Shown: positions 44,472 through 54,328 of the stretch, piece after piece | Position numbering within the stretch: position 1 is the stretch's first letter | How the letters are laid out: every line of letters starts with the position of its first letter | NCBI GenBank assembly: GCA_003132025.1 | Contig: PKWJ01000035.1 | Span: 2,314-66,313, forward strand | Length of the DNA: 64,000 bases | Direction: 5' to 3' | DNA from: Gammaproteobacteria bacterium | GTDB taxonomy: Bacteria; Pseudomonadota; Gammaproteobacteria; Steroidobacterales; Steroidobacteraceae | Notes under the pieces: generated by a model | Databases searched by the model: none | The model's input: only the letters and a program-made list of their open reading frames with translations | What the model was told of the DNA's origin: nothing | Program-made: the position numbers and the translations under genes

Positions 44472-46742
44472 TCAGCCCCCGTGGCGCAACAATACCGTGG
44501 CCAGGGGCGGTAGCGTTAGTTCGAGTGAGAATGGCTGTCCGTGCGAAGGCGTGGTGCTGCTCTCCAGCCGCCCGCCGTTGCCCAGGTTGGAGCCGCCGTA
44601 GATTTCCGAATCGGTGTTCAGGATCTCGCGCCACACTCCAGCGCGCGGCGCACCCAGCCGGTAGTGCAGGCGCGGCACCGGCGTGAAATTGCAGATCGCA
44701 ATGACCGGCGCCGAATCGGCGTGTCCCTGGCGATAGTAGGCGTAGATGCTGTTGCTGTTGTCGTCGGCGATGATCCAGCGAAAGCCCGCGCTGTCGCAAT
44801 CGAACACGTGCAGCGCCGGCTGCTCGCGATACAGGCGGTTCAGATCGCCCACCAGCTGCTGCACGCCGCGGTGCAGCGGATGTTCCAGCGCCAGCCAATC
44901 CAGCTGGCCGTCGTGATTCCATTCCCAGTCCTGGCCGAATTCACCGCCCATGAACAGCAGCTTTTTCCCGGGCTGGGTCCACATGAAAGCGAAGTAGGCG
45001 CGCAGGTTCGCAAACCGCTGCCAGGTATCCCCGGACATGCGGCCGATCAGCGAGCCCTTGCCGTGCACCACCTCGTCGTGCGAGAGCGGCAGCACGAAAC
45101 GCTCGGAAAACGCATACAGCAGGCCGAAGGTCATATCGTGGTGATCGTAGGAGCGGTGCACCGGATCGAGCTTCATGTAGCGCAGCGTGTCGTGCATCCA
45201 ACCCATGTTCCACTTATAGGAGAAACCCAGGCCCCAGTCCTGGCTCGAGCGCGTCACCCCGGGCCAGGCCGTGGATTCCTCGGCGATCATCAGCACTCCC
45301 GGGAAGCGCTGCGCCACGGCGTCGTTCAGGTGCCGCAGGAATTCGATGGCCTCGATGTTCTCCCGGCCGCCATATTTGTTCGGAATCCACTCGCCCTCGC
45401 GCCGCGCGTAGTCGCGATACAGCATCGAGGCCACCGCGTCGACCCGCAGTCCATCGACGTGATAGCGCTCGATCCAGTGCAGCGCGCTCGATACCAGGAA
45501 GGCGTGCACCTCGCGTCGACCGAGATTGTAAATCGCGGTATTCCACTCCTGATGAAACCCCTCGCGCGGATCGGTGTGCTCGTACAACGCGGTGCCGTCG
45601 AACCATGCCAGCCCATGCGCGTCGGTGGGAAAGTGCCCCGGCACCCAGTCGAGGATCACCCCGACACCGGCGGCATGACAGCGATCAACGAATCGCGCAA
45701 ACGCACTCGGCTCGCCGAACGTGGCCTGCGGTGCGTACTGGCTGAGTACCTGGTAGCCCCAGGAGCCGCTGAACGGGTGCCCCATGACCGGCAGCAGTTC
45801 GATGTGGGTAAAGCCCAGGCCGATGACATGGGCGATCAGCTGATCGCCGAGTTCGTCCCAGTTCAGTGACCGCCCGCCCTGCGCGTCCACCCGGCGCCAC
45901 GATGCGGCGTGGACCTCGTAAATCGACAACGGCGAGTGCAGCAGCGCATTGTTGGCGCTGCGGGCCTCGAGCCAGTTCGCATCGCTCCAGCGAAACGGCG
46001 TCGCATCGGGCACCACCGAGGCAGTGCTCGGCGGTGGCTCGACCTGCAGCGCCACCGGATCGGCCTTGAGCGGTAGCAGTCCATGCGGCCCGAGAATTTC
46101 GTACTTGTAGAGCGTGCCGGCCGGCAGCCGCGGGATGAACAGTTCCCACACCCCGGCCTCGACCCGTTTGCGCATCGGGTGTCGCCGCCCGTCCCAGACG
46201 TTGAAGTCGCCAACCACCGAGACGCGCTGGGCATTGGGCGCCCAGACGGCGAATCGCACGCCGGCAATGCCTTCGATGCTGCGCGGCTGGGCGCCGAGGC
46301 AGTGGCCCAATTCGAGATGGCTGCCTTCGGCCAGCAGATAAATGTCGAGTTCGCCCAGCAGCAAACCGAAGGAATACGGATCCTCGGTTTCCTGCAGCCG
46401 CCCGCCGGGCCAGTGGATACGCAACCGATAGGCCGAGCCGGTAGGAATGATGCCGGCGAACAGGCCCGGGGTTGGCAGCGGCTGCAGCGTTGCCAGCACC
46501 ACGCCGCTGCGATCGATCGCCGCGACCGCTTCCGCCGGTGGCAGGTAGGCGCGCACCACGGTGCCGTGCGCCGATGGATGCGGGCCGAGGAGCGCGAACG
46601 GGTCGCCGATGCGGCCCGCGGCCAGTGCCTTGACCGCGCCCGCATCGCCCAGCAGCACGGGATCTGCGGGCGACGTAGATTCGCTCAGCCGTTCAAGATT
46701 CGTAACCGGCCCGGTCCCATCCTGCACGATAACCCCGCTCAC
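44472..46742 (-). CDS. glgB: 1,4-alpha-glucan branching enzyme
   Basis: 756 residues. N-terminal CBM48-type domains, then GH13: [27 protein letters not shown] (nucleophile), [12 protein letters not shown] (acid Glu) and [15 protein letters not shown]. It makes alpha-1,6 branch points in glycogen. The start is GTG 46742, without a clear ribosome-binding site. glgA, glgC and glgP are not in the window. Confidence 0.95.
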   Translation of the reverse strand: MSGVIVQDGTGPVTNLERLSESTSPADPVLLGDAGAVKALAAGRIGDPFALLGPHPSAHGTVVRAYLPPAEAVAAIDRSGVVLATLQPLPTPGLFAGIIPTGSAYRLRIHWPGGRLQETEDPYSFGLLLGELDIYLLAEGSHLELGHCLGAQPRSIEGIAGVRFAVWAPNAQRVSVVGDFNVWDGRRHPMRKRVEAGVWELFIPRLPAGTLYKYEILGPHGLLPLKADPVALQVEPPPSTASVVPDATPFRWSDANWLEARSANNALLHSPLSIYEVHAASWRRVDAQGGRSLNWDELGDQLIAHVIGLGFTHIELLPVMGHPFSGSWGYQVLSQYAPQATFGEPSAFARFVDRCHAAGVGVILDWVPGHFPTDAHGLAWFDGTALYEHTDPREGFHQEWNTAIYNLGRREVHAFLVSSALHWIERYHVDGLRVDAVASMLYRDYARREGEWIPNKYGGRENIEAIEFLRHLNDAVAQRFPGVLMIAEESTAWPGVTRSSQDWGLGFSYKWNMGWMHDTLRYMKLDPVHRSYDHHDMTFGLLYAFSERFVLPLSHDEVVHGKGSLIGRMSGDTWQRFANLRAYFAFMWTQPGKKLLFMGGEFGQDWEWNHDGQLDWLALEHPLHRGVQQLVGDLNRLYREQPALHVFDCDSAGFRWIIADDNSNSIYAYYRQGHADSAPVIAICNFTPVPRLHYRLGAPRAGVWREILNTDSEIYGGSNLGNGGRLESSTTPSHGQPFSLELTLPPLATVLLRHGG

Positions 46743-46889
46743 GGTGGCGCATTCATGTGTCGTACCTTACGCCCAGCCGATGCTGAGGAATGCCGTGCCA
46801 TGATAACGCAAACCGCCGCGGCCCCGGCCGGCGGTCCGCACCGACAAGTGCCGTCAGACAAACGCGGAATCGCTGTAAAAAGGTGTAAC

Positions 46890-46907
46890 GCGGCCGCTTC
46901 AGGCCGC
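46890..46907 (-). terminator. Terminator-like hairpin over the stop codon of the DUF934 gene
   Basis: On the minus strand GCGGCC-TGAAGC-GGCCGC forms a 6-bp stem, and TTTTT follows about nine bases later. The TGA stop of the DUF934 gene is in the loop. It would end the cysI-DUF934 transcript before glgB. Confidence 0.5.
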
Positions 46908-47387
46908 GCCGGCGCGCCGCCGCACCTGCACCACCGCGTCGCTGCCATCCTGGTAGGCAACGCTGAAGTCGTTGAAGGAGCCGAGCGAGGCTTGCAGGTC
47001 CTCGGCAGGATCGAGATCGAAACTGTCGAAGCCGCAGCGCGCGAGGAAAAACAGCTGATCGCGCTTGATCGCGCCACGGGCGCGCAGCTCGCCCGTGTAA
47101 CCGTAGCGCTGGCGCAGCATTCGAGCCTGGCTGTAGCCGCGGCCTTCGCCGATCTTGGGGAATTCCACGACGATCAGGTTCAGCCGCGCCAGGTGCGGGG
47201 CCAGTACCTCGACCTCATCCGCCGGGCCGATGAGGACGGCTGCCGCCGAGCCGCTCGCCTGCCCGGCGCCCAGCGCGGCGATGAATTGCGCCACCGGCTG
47301 CACCATCCGGGTGCCAGGAGCGCTCTCCTCGCCAGCGTAGCGCGCGTCGTCGGCAACCAGCTCACGCCGCCGAATGATGCGTCTCAT
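46899..47387 (-). CDS. DUF934 protein, sulfite-reductase partner
   Basis: 162 residues. LIVVEFPKIGEGRGYSQARM, LRQRYGYTGELRARG and LARCGFDSFDL are the DUF934 hallmarks. These proteins accompany siroheme sulfite reductases and are probably an electron-transfer or assembly partner; no reaction is established. ATG 47387 lies inside the end of cysI (26-bp overlap), so the two are translationally coupled. Confidence 0.88.
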   Translation of the reverse strand: MRRIIRRRELVADDARYAGEESAPGTRMVQPVAQFIAALGAGQASGSAAAVLIGPADEVEVLAPHLARLNLIVVEFPKIGEGRGYSQARMLRQRYGYTGELRARGAIKRDQLFFLARCGFDSFDLDPAEDLQASLGSFNDFSVAYQDGSDAVVQVRRRAGAA

Positions 47388-49032
47388 ACACGCGCTCCTG
47401 GAATGGTTCGATGCCGATGCGCCGCACCGCATCGACGAAGCGTTCGTGGTCCCCAAGCCGCTCGCGCACGTACACCTCGAGCAGCCGGGCAATGGTGTCG
47501 GCCACCTGGTCCTTGGGCACCGATGGACCGATGACTTCGCCGAGCGCCGCGGGGCCGGTGGATGAGCCGCCAATAGTGATCTGATACCACTCCTTGCCGT
47601 GCTTATCGACGCCGAGAATTCCAATGTGGCCGATGTGGTGGTGGCCGCATGCATTCATGCAACCGGACATCTTGATCTCGACCGGCCCCAGGTCGTAGAG
47701 ATAATCCAGGTCGTCGAAGCGGGCATGTATCTGCTTGGCGACGTCGATCGACCCGGCATTGGCGAGGCTGCAGAAGTCCAGCCCAGGGCAGCAGATCATA
47801 TCGGTCAGCGTGCCGATATTCGGCGTGGCGAGCCCGAGCGCATCGAGCTCGCGCCACACCCCAGGCAGCGTTGATTGCGGTACGTCGGCCAGCACCAGAT
47901 TCTGGTCGTGGGTGACACGCACCAGGCCGAAGCTCACGCGATCGGCCAGCCCGGCCAGCGCATCCATCTGCTCCCCGCTCATGTCTCCGGGAGCCTCGCC
48001 ATGCTTCTTCAGCGACACGAACACCACGCGATAGCCCGTTACCTTGTGGCGACGGGTGTTGTAGCGCAGCCAGGCGTCATAAGCCGGGTTGCCGGAACTG
48101 CTAGTGCCGATAGCCGGCGTGCTATCGTCGATCGCCTGGTACAGCGGCGGCGCGAAGAAGCCGCGCATGCGCTCGACTTCCTGTGCGGCGAGGCTCGGGG
48201 CGAACTCCCGCCCAGCCCTGAACTCCTGCTCCACCTGGCGCGTGAACTCCTCCGCTCCCAATGCGCGCAGCAGGATCTTGATGCGCGCTTTATGGATGTT
48301 GTCGCGCCGACCGTAGCGGTTGTAGACCCGCAGGATCGCCGTAAGGTATGCCAGCAGATCGGCCTCGGGCAGGAAACGGCGGATCACCTTGCCTAGAATC
48401 GGCGTGCGGCCCAGGCCGCCGCCGGCAAGAATTTCAAATCCGATCTCGCCCTTACTGCCGCGCCTGAGGCGCACACCGACATCGTGAATCTCGACCGCGG
48501 CCCGATCGGCCGGCGATGCGGTCACCGCGATCTTGAACTTGCGCGGCAGGTAGCTGAATTCAGGATGCAGCGCAGCCCACTGGCGGATGATCTCGCAGTA
48601 CGGCCGCGGATCGGCAATCTCATCGGGCGCAACGCCCGCCAGGTGATCGGAGGTGATATTGCGGATGCAGTTGCCACTGGTCTGGATGGCGTGCATCTGC
48701 ACGCTCGCCAGATCGGCCAGGATATCGGGCACGCGCTCCAGCGCCGGCCAGTTGTACTGGATGTTCTGGCGGGTGGTGAAATGGCCGTAGTCGCGGTCGT
48801 AGGTGCGGGCGATGTGCGCCAGCATGCGCAGCTGCACCGTGGACAGCAGCCCGTACGGAATCGACACCCGCAGCATCGGCGCATAGCGCTGGATATACAG
48901 GCCGTTGCGCAGCCGCAGCGGACGGAATTCATCCTCGCTCAGCTCGCCGGCAAGGAACCGGCGGGTCTGATCGCGGAACTGGGCTACCCGCTCGTTCACC
49001 AGGGTCTGGTCGATATGGTCGTATCGGTACAC
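47362..49032 (-). CDS. cysI: Sulfite reductase hemoprotein (siroheme/4Fe-4S)
   Basis: 556 residues, two ferredoxin-like/siroheme repeats. Cluster cysteines are CPGLDFC and CMNACGHHHIGHIG; siroheme-binding Arg/Lys appear in HFTTRQNIQYNW and KFKIAVT. It reduces sulfite to sulfide; a nitrite reductase of the same fold is the alternative, but the DUF934 partner and cys genes favour sulfite. GTG 49032 is chosen because GGAGG lies just upstream. It is downstream of the PEP carboxylase homologue by 150 bp. Confidence 0.92.
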   Translation of the reverse strand: MYRYDHIDQTLVNERVAQFRDQTRRFLAGELSEDEFRPLRLRNGLYIQRYAPMLRVSIPYGLLSTVQLRMLAHIARTYDRDYGHFTTRQNIQYNWPALERVPDILADLASVQMHAIQTSGNCIRNITSDHLAGVAPDEIADPRPYCEIIRQWAALHPEFSYLPRKFKIAVTASPADRAAVEIHDVGVRLRRGSKGEIGFEILAGGGLGRTPILGKVIRRFLPEADLLAYLTAILRVYNRYGRRDNIHKARIKILLRALGAEEFTRQVEQEFRAGREFAPSLAAQEVERMRGFFAPPLYQAIDDSTPAIGTSSSGNPAYDAWLRYNTRRHKVTGYRVVFVSLKKHGEAPGDMSGEQMDALAGLADRVSFGLVRVTHDQNLVLADVPQSTLPGVWRELDALGLATPNIGTLTDMICCPGLDFCSLANAGSIDVAKQIHARFDDLDYLYDLGPVEIKMSGCMNACGHHHIGHIGILGVDKHGKEWYQITIGGSSTGPAALGEVIGPSVPKDQVADTIARLLEVYVRERLGDHERFVDAVRRIGIEPFQERVYETHHSAA

Positions 49033-49185
49033 GCGCACCCTCCGGCAGGCGAACAACTACTGTAATGTCACCGGTCGGCCGGATATACGCTGCGGCGGTT
49101 ATGATCTTGGTTCGTAGTTGTTATATCGATCGCCGGCCGCCAGCGCCCCATCGCGGTGCGCCGCGTCGCCCCGGCCGCCGCCGTG
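49033..49185 (-). promoter_or_regulatory. Spacer upstream of cysI
   Basis: About 150 bp with no gene. ATAAC occurs twice (in GATATAACAACT and GATCATAACC), a possible CysB-type element; no clear promoter is seen. Confidence 0.3.
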
Positions 49186-51915
49186 TCAGCCGGTGGTCTG
49201 CAGGCCGCGGGCGATGCCGCTGACGCTGGCCTGCAGCGCCTCGAACAGTTCACGGTTCTGCCGGCCGCTGGCGCGCCAGCGTTCCAGCAGGTCGACCTGC
49301 ATGAAGTGCATCGGGTCGATCGAGGGGTTGCGCACCATGATGCCCCGCTGCAGTGTGCGATCGGTGTCCAGCAGGGTCATGGACTCCTTGACTTCAAGCA
49401 CCATCGCGCAGCTGCGCTCGTACTCGGCCCGCAGCTGCTGGCCGTAGGGACGCAGCTCCGGCGGCGCCAGCCGGTCATAATGGGCCGCTACGCCCGGATC
49501 GGCGCGCGCCAGCATGGCCTCGATATCGTCGATCAGGTTGTGGAAGAACGGCCAGCCCCGGTAGCAGCGCCGCAGCAGTTCGATGCTGCGCTCGCCCCTT
49601 GCGAACTCCAGGCCGGCGCCGGCCCCAAACCAGGCCGGCAGCATATGGCGTGACTGCGACCAGGCCAGGACCCACAGCGCCGGCCGTATGGCGTCGACAC
49701 CGCCGCGCTCGCTGCGCTGCACCGGATTGGCGCCGATCTGCATGCGCTCGATCACGTCGATCGGCGTCACGGCGCGAAAAAAATCGAGGAACTGCGGCTG
49801 CTCGTAGATCAGGGCGCGCCACACCTGGGCGCTGCGAGCCGCGACCAGTCCGACACACGCAGCCAGCGCGACGCTTTCGCGCACCGCGATACCGCGCTTG
49901 ACCGCCAGGGTCGCCAGCGCCAGCGTGCTGAAGGCGCGCTCCAGGGTGCGCATCGCGTTCGGCCGCAGCCCGTAGTTCTGGCTGATGCTCTCGCCCTGCT
50001 CGGTGAAGTGCAGCACGCCGTTGATCGATTCGGAGGGTGCGGCACGCAGCAGTGCGTCGATGCGGCCGCCGCCGCGCGGAATGCTGCCGCCGCGGCTGTA
50101 GAACAGCACGTGCTGTTTGTTGGCCTGTCGCACCGCGTCGGTGAGATGGCGCTGCGCGCGGTACGCGGCCAGGCGCGAGGCGATCATGCCGCTCTCCTGG
50201 TTGCTGTCGGAAAAGCCGATCAGCACGGTCTGCAGCCGCCCGCGGGCTTCCAGGTGACGCTTGTAGACGCCATCCTCGAGCAGCTCGCCCATGACCGCGC
50301 CGCAGCGCTCCAGCGTCTCGACCCGGTCGAACTGCGGCGCCACGTCGAGCGCCACCTCGCCCTTGCTCTTGTCGTAAGCCCCGGCCCAGCGCGCCAGCAC
50401 CAGCGGCGCCAGCACGTCGTCGGCCTGCGATACGCCGCTGACGATATAGAGTCCGATGGCATCGGCGCCATAGCGATGGCGGCACTGAGTGATGGCATCG
50501 AACACCGCCAACGTGCGCTTGGCGAGCGCATCGAAGCCGCCGGTCGGACCGACGTCGCGCTCCAGGATCTCCACCAGCCGCGTGTGCCGATCGGCGGCAC
50601 TGCGAGCCATCCACCCCGGATCATCCAAGCCCTGGGCCAGCACCGCGTGATGGACCGCGGTGTGCGCACGCACATCGAGCGTTGCCAGGTGAAATCCGAA
50701 GGTATCGATTCGGTACAGCAAGCGCCGCACCTGGAAATATCCGGCGTTGGCGCCGCGGTTGGCGAGCAGACTCTGCGCGATCAGCGCTATATCGGCCCGA
50801 AACTGCGCCGGCTGCTGGTAGCCGTTGGAACGGCCATCGTAGGTGACGTGTAGACGCTCGGCGATTTGCCCGAGCAGCACGCGATACGGCATGCGGTCGT
50901 GGCGTGATGGCGTGATGGCCTGGGCGCCGGGCAGCAGCGTGCGGTATTCCTCGACCCGGCGCATCACCGCACTGGATATACCGATGCGGCTGGCGCTCTG
51001 CGACAGCGTCTGGGCCAGCTTCAGGCACTCGTCATAATAAGTGTTGATGATGACCTGCTGCGCGCGCGCCAGCGTGTCGCGGATGCTCTTGGCGTGCACG
51101 TCGGCCGAGGTTTCCATGTCGCCGCCGACCCAGGTGCCAAAGCGCAGGATCACCGGCAATTCCACGCTTTCGGCCGGCACGCCGTACAGCTTGCCCAGCG
51201 CGGCGGCGATCTCCTGGTAGAACGCGGGAACGATCTTGTACAGAATTTCGACCAGGTAGAAAATCGCATGCTCGCGCTCGTCGGCCACCGTCAGGCGCTC
51301 GCGCGGATGCTCCTCGGTCTGCCAGTCGGCGCTGACCTCGGCCCGGATGCGCTGCAGCAGCGCGCGCTGCTCGTTGGGCGCCAGCGTCTCGTTGTCGCGC
51401 TCGAGCAGCAGCGTCGCGATGCGCTGCTGGCGGCGCAGGCTGGTGCGCCGGGTGGACTCCATCGGGTGCGCCAGCAGCACCGGCTCGATCGACAGCTGCG
51501 CCATCAGCGCCAGCACCTCCGGCAGCGTCAGCCCCGAATCCTTGAGCTCCGACAACGCGTCTTCCACGCCCCCGGGCTGCGGCCGTTCGCTGTCCTGCTG
51601 GAAATACTCGCGCCGGCGCCGGATACGGTGCACCTTCTCGGCCACGTTCACCAGCTGAAACCAGGCCGAGAATGCGCGCACCAGTTCGCGCGCCACGCGC
51701 GGCGGCCGGCCGCGCACGCGCACCGTGAGCGCCTCGCCGGCACCCGCCACGCCTTCGCGCCAGCGCGTCGCTGTCAGGCGGTCCTGCTCGAACAGCTGCC
51801 ACAGTTCCGCGCCACCCTGCTCCTGCAGCACCTCGTCCATGAGCTGCGCGAGGGCGCGGATATCTTCCCGCAGCGGATGATGGCGCGTCGGAAACTGGAT
51901 GGCTTCGTGCTTCAT
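49186..51915 (-). CDS. Divergent phosphoenolpyruvate carboxylase homologue
   Basis: 909 residues, full PEPC length. The catalytic His region is LLAHPMES (His 150; usual AHPTE). Other signatures depart from active enzymes: GFSDSNQESG has Gln 573 where E. coli has Lys 546; VLFYSRGGSIPRGG has Tyr 606 for His 579; VAPQFD has Asp for Glu 506; the C-terminus is LQTTG instead of MRNTG. Canonical PEPC makes oxaloacetate from PEP and bicarbonate. Loss of bicarbonate/PEP residues suggests lowered or changed activity. It lies upstream of cysI. Confidence 0.85.
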   Translation of the reverse strand: MKHEAIQFPTRHHPLREDIRALAQLMDEVLQEQGGAELWQLFEQDRLTATRWREGVAGAGEALTVRVRGRPPRVARELVRAFSAWFQLVNVAEKVHRIRRRREYFQQDSERPQPGGVEDALSELKDSGLTLPEVLALMAQLSIEPVLLAHPMESTRRTSLRRQQRIATLLLERDNETLAPNEQRALLQRIRAEVSADWQTEEHPRERLTVADEREHAIFYLVEILYKIVPAFYQEIAAALGKLYGVPAESVELPVILRFGTWVGGDMETSADVHAKSIRDTLARAQQVIINTYYDECLKLAQTLSQSASRIGISSAVMRRVEEYRTLLPGAQAITPSRHDRMPYRVLLGQIAERLHVTYDGRSNGYQQPAQFRADIALIAQSLLANRGANAGYFQVRRLLYRIDTFGFHLATLDVRAHTAVHHAVLAQGLDDPGWMARSAADRHTRLVEILERDVGPTGGFDALAKRTLAVFDAITQCRHRYGADAIGLYIVSGVSQADDVLAPLVLARWAGAYDKSKGEVALDVAPQFDRVETLERCGAVMGELLEDGVYKRHLEARGRLQTVLIGFSDSNQESGMIASRLAAYRAQRHLTDAVRQANKQHVLFYSRGGSIPRGGGRIDALLRAAPSESINGVLHFTEQGESISQNYGLRPNAMRTLERAFSTLALATLAVKRGIAVRESVALAACVGLVAARSAQVWRALIYEQPQFLDFFRAVTPIDVIERMQIGANPVQRSERGGVDAIRPALWVLAWSQSRHMLPAWFGAGAGLEFARGERSIELLRRCYRGWPFFHNLIDDIEAMLARADPGVAAHYDRLAPPELRPYGQQLRAEYERSCAMVLEVKESMTLLDTDRTLQRGIMVRNPSIDPMHFMQVDLLERWRASGRQNRELFEALQASVSGIARGLQTTG

Positions 51916-51957
51916 GGGGGGCGGGATTCTACACCGAGGCCGCCGGCGGCCATCCGG

Positions 51958-53934
51958 CTACCCCGCCAGCAGCACCGCTTCAGCATGCTCGAGGGCTTCG
52001 GGGATGCCGTAAATCACCACCACGTCGCCTTCGCGCAACTCGGTTTGCCCATCAGGCTCTCGTCCGGTGATGCCCTGGCGGCGGATCGCGGTGAAGGCGA
52101 CTTCGGCGCCGCGCGCCCGGATTTCCTCCAGCCGCCGCCCCACCGCCCAGCCGCCGGGCGGCAGCACGACGGAACGCAACTGGTCGGCGGATTCCTCGGC
52201 GTCCGCGTCGCCCGGTGTGGCCACTGAACGCGTGCGCAACGTCGCATAGCGCTGCCGGCGCTGCGCATTCACCACGCGCGCGACCTGCGGTCCCGGCAGC
52301 TGCAGCAGCGTGAGCGCCTGCGACAGCAGCGTCAGGCTGGCTTCGAAGGTTTCCGGCACCACCTCGGTAGCGCCGGCGGCCGACAGCTCGGCGAGCCGCG
52401 AATCATCCTGGGTGCGCACCAGCACCGGCACATCGGCCCGCAGCCGGCGCACCGCGCGAATGGTGTGCAGCGCCACCGCCGGGTCGGCAATGGTGATGAT
52501 CACGACGGTCGCCAGATCCAGGCCGAGATTGCGCAGCAGCTCCTCATCGGCGCAATCGCCCCATACCACCGGCACGCCGGCCTGGCGCGCGCTGCGCACA
52601 TTGGCCGGATCCAGATCGATCGCCAGGTACTCGAAGCCCTGGGAGTCGAGCACGTGCGTGAGGTGGCCGCCGACGCGGCCGAAGCCGCACACGATCACAT
52701 GCTCGCGCCGCGCCAGCTCGGTGGTGGCTGCCTGCTCGCGCTCAATCGCCGTGGTCGGCGGACCTTGTTCGCGCAGCACCAGGCGCGTGATGCGCTTGTT
52801 GTAGCGAATAATCACCGGACTGACGATCATGCCGAGCACCACCACGGCCAGCAGCAGCTGCGTGGGACGCGCCGGTATCAGTTCCGGCCCGCGCGCCAGG
52901 ATGGTCAACAGCGCGACGCCGAACTCCCCGCCGCCGGCCAGCACCAGTCCGGTCCGCAGCGACTTGAAACGATCGATGCCGAACACGCGCGTGGTCAGCG
53001 CCGACAGCAGCGCCTTGGATGCGATCACCAACAGCAGCAGCCCCACGATGCGCGGAAAGTCGCCGAACAGGACCTTCAGATCGAGCAGCATGCCGACGGT
53101 GATGAAAAACAATCCCAGCAGCAGCTCGCGAAACGGCCGGATGACGGCGTCGATCTGGTGCCGGTACTCGGTCTCGGCGAGCAGCATGCCGGCCAGGAAC
53201 GCGCCCAACGCCATCGACAGCCCCAGCCGCTGGGTGACCCAGGCGGCGGTCAGCACGATCAGCAACGCGGTGAGCGTGAACAGTTCGCGCAGACGGCTGT
53301 GCGCAATCACATGCAGCAATGGCCGCAGCAACCAGCGTCCGATCGCCAGCACCGCGACCAACGCGAGCAGGCCGAGCGCCACCAGCCGCAGCAGCAGCGC
53401 CGCACCCGACTCCGCGTAGCCCTGTGTCTGCACCGTGGCCAGTGCCAGCAACGGTACGAACGCCAGGTCCTGAAACAGCAGCACCGCGAACGCCAGGCGG
53501 CCGTGGGTACGGTTGAGCTCGTCCTGGTCGCCGAGCTGCTGCAGCACGATCGCAGTCGAGCACATCGCCAGTGCGCCGCCCACTACGATCGCACTCGGCC
53601 AGGCGACGCCGATGGCATGCGTAGCAAGCGCGCCCACACCGCCCACCACGATGGTCTGGGCCGAGCCGAGCCCGAACACCTCGCGCCGCATCGCCACCAT
53701 GCGCGGGAAAGAGAACTCCAGTCCCAGGGTGAACAGCAGAAACACCACACCGATCTGCGCGATCGCCTGTGTCTGGGCGCTTTTTGGAAGCACCGCGAAT
53801 GCAAATGGCCCCAGCACAATGCCGACGATCAGATAGCCGAGGATCGCCGGCATGCCGATGCGCCGTGCCAGCGCCAGCACCAGCACCGAAGCGAGCAGCA
53901 GTATCAGGACCTGGCTGAGAGACTCTACCGGCAC
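51958..53934 (-). CDS. CPA2-family monovalent cation:proton antiporter with RCK domain
   Basis: 658 residues. About 12 membrane segments (residues 5-385), including TLGLEFSF and VLLFQDLAFVPLLAL of KefB/KefC-type carriers. Then a TrkA-N/RCK domain (about 410-530: VIVCGFGRVGGHLTHVL nucleotide site) and a TrkA-C domain (about 575-655: LRSVVLPPGGWAVGRRLEEI). It exchanges K+ or Na+ for H+ in the inner membrane. Closer assignment to Kef or Ybal is not safe. Confidence 0.9.
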   Translation of the reverse strand: MPVESLSQVLILLLASVLVLALARRIGMPAILGYLIVGIVLGPFAFAVLPKSAQTQAIAQIGVVFLLFTLGLEFSFPRMVAMRREVFGLGSAQTIVVGGVGALATHAIGVAWPSAIVVGGALAMCSTAIVLQQLGDQDELNRTHGRLAFAVLLFQDLAFVPLLALATVQTQGYAESGAALLLRLVALGLLALVAVLAIGRWLLRPLLHVIAHSRLRELFTLTALLIVLTAAWVTQRLGLSMALGAFLAGMLLAETEYRHQIDAVIRPFRELLLGLFFITVGMLLDLKVLFGDFPRIVGLLLLVIASKALLSALTTRVFGIDRFKSLRTGLVLAGGGEFGVALLTILARGPELIPARPTQLLLAVVVLGMIVSPVIIRYNKRITRLVLREQGPPTTAIEREQAATTELARREHVIVCGFGRVGGHLTHVLDSQGFEYLAIDLDPANVRSARQAGVPVVWGDCADEELLRNLGLDLATVVIITIADPAVALHTIRAVRRLRADVPVLVRTQDDSRLAELSAAGATEVVPETFEASLTLLSQALTLLQLPGPQVARVVNAQRRQRYATLRTRSVATPGDADAEESADQLRSVVLPPGGWAVGRRLEEIRARGAEVAFTAIRRQGITGREPDGQTELREGDVVVIYGIPEALEHAEAVLLAG

Positions 53935-53959
53935 AGCGCGACGTTACGGCGCGTGCGCG

Positions 53960-54319
53960 TCACTTGTCCATTGCCACCGTGGCGTCGTAGCGATCGAAGC
54001 CGTGAATCGCACGGCGGTAGGCGTTGAGCACCAGCTCCTGGGCGACCGTATCGGCGCGCGGCGACAGCAGCATGCGCAGCACCACGTCATCGCTGGGCCG
54101 GGTGTGATCGTCGGCCAGCAGCTGTTCGATGAAGCCCGCCAGACGGCAGACGATCTCGTTGACGAAGCGCAGGCGCGCGCTGTCCTTTACCTGGTCTACG
54201 CCCGGTCCGTAGGTGCTGCGGGCCTCGACCGCCAGCTCATGCAGGAATACCGACAGCAGCCGCGCCTGGTCCACCGGCAGTACTTCGCTGAAGTATTCAA
54301 TTTCGGACTGCAGATTCAC
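53960..54319 (-). CDS. Conserved protein of unknown function
   Basis: 119 residues, all-helical, no signal peptide or membrane segment. I do not recognise a family. NEIVCRLAGFIEQLLADD and VAQELVLNAYRRAIHGF are the most distinctive stretches. It follows the AgmX/PglI gene by 9 bp and may be the last gene of that operon. Confidence 0.65.
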   Translation of the reverse strand: MNLQSEIEYFSEVLPVDQARLLSVFLHELAVEARSTYGPGVDQVKDSARLRFVNEIVCRLAGFIEQLLADDHTRPSDDVVLRMLLSPRADTVAQELVLNAYRRAIHGFDRYDATVAMDK

Positions 54320-54328
54320 GGTTGCTGG

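Noticed and set aside
52465-54027. Long plus-strand frame opposite the CPA2 antiporter
   Set aside because: Gln/His/Arg-rich translation without domains, a typical reverse-strand artefact.
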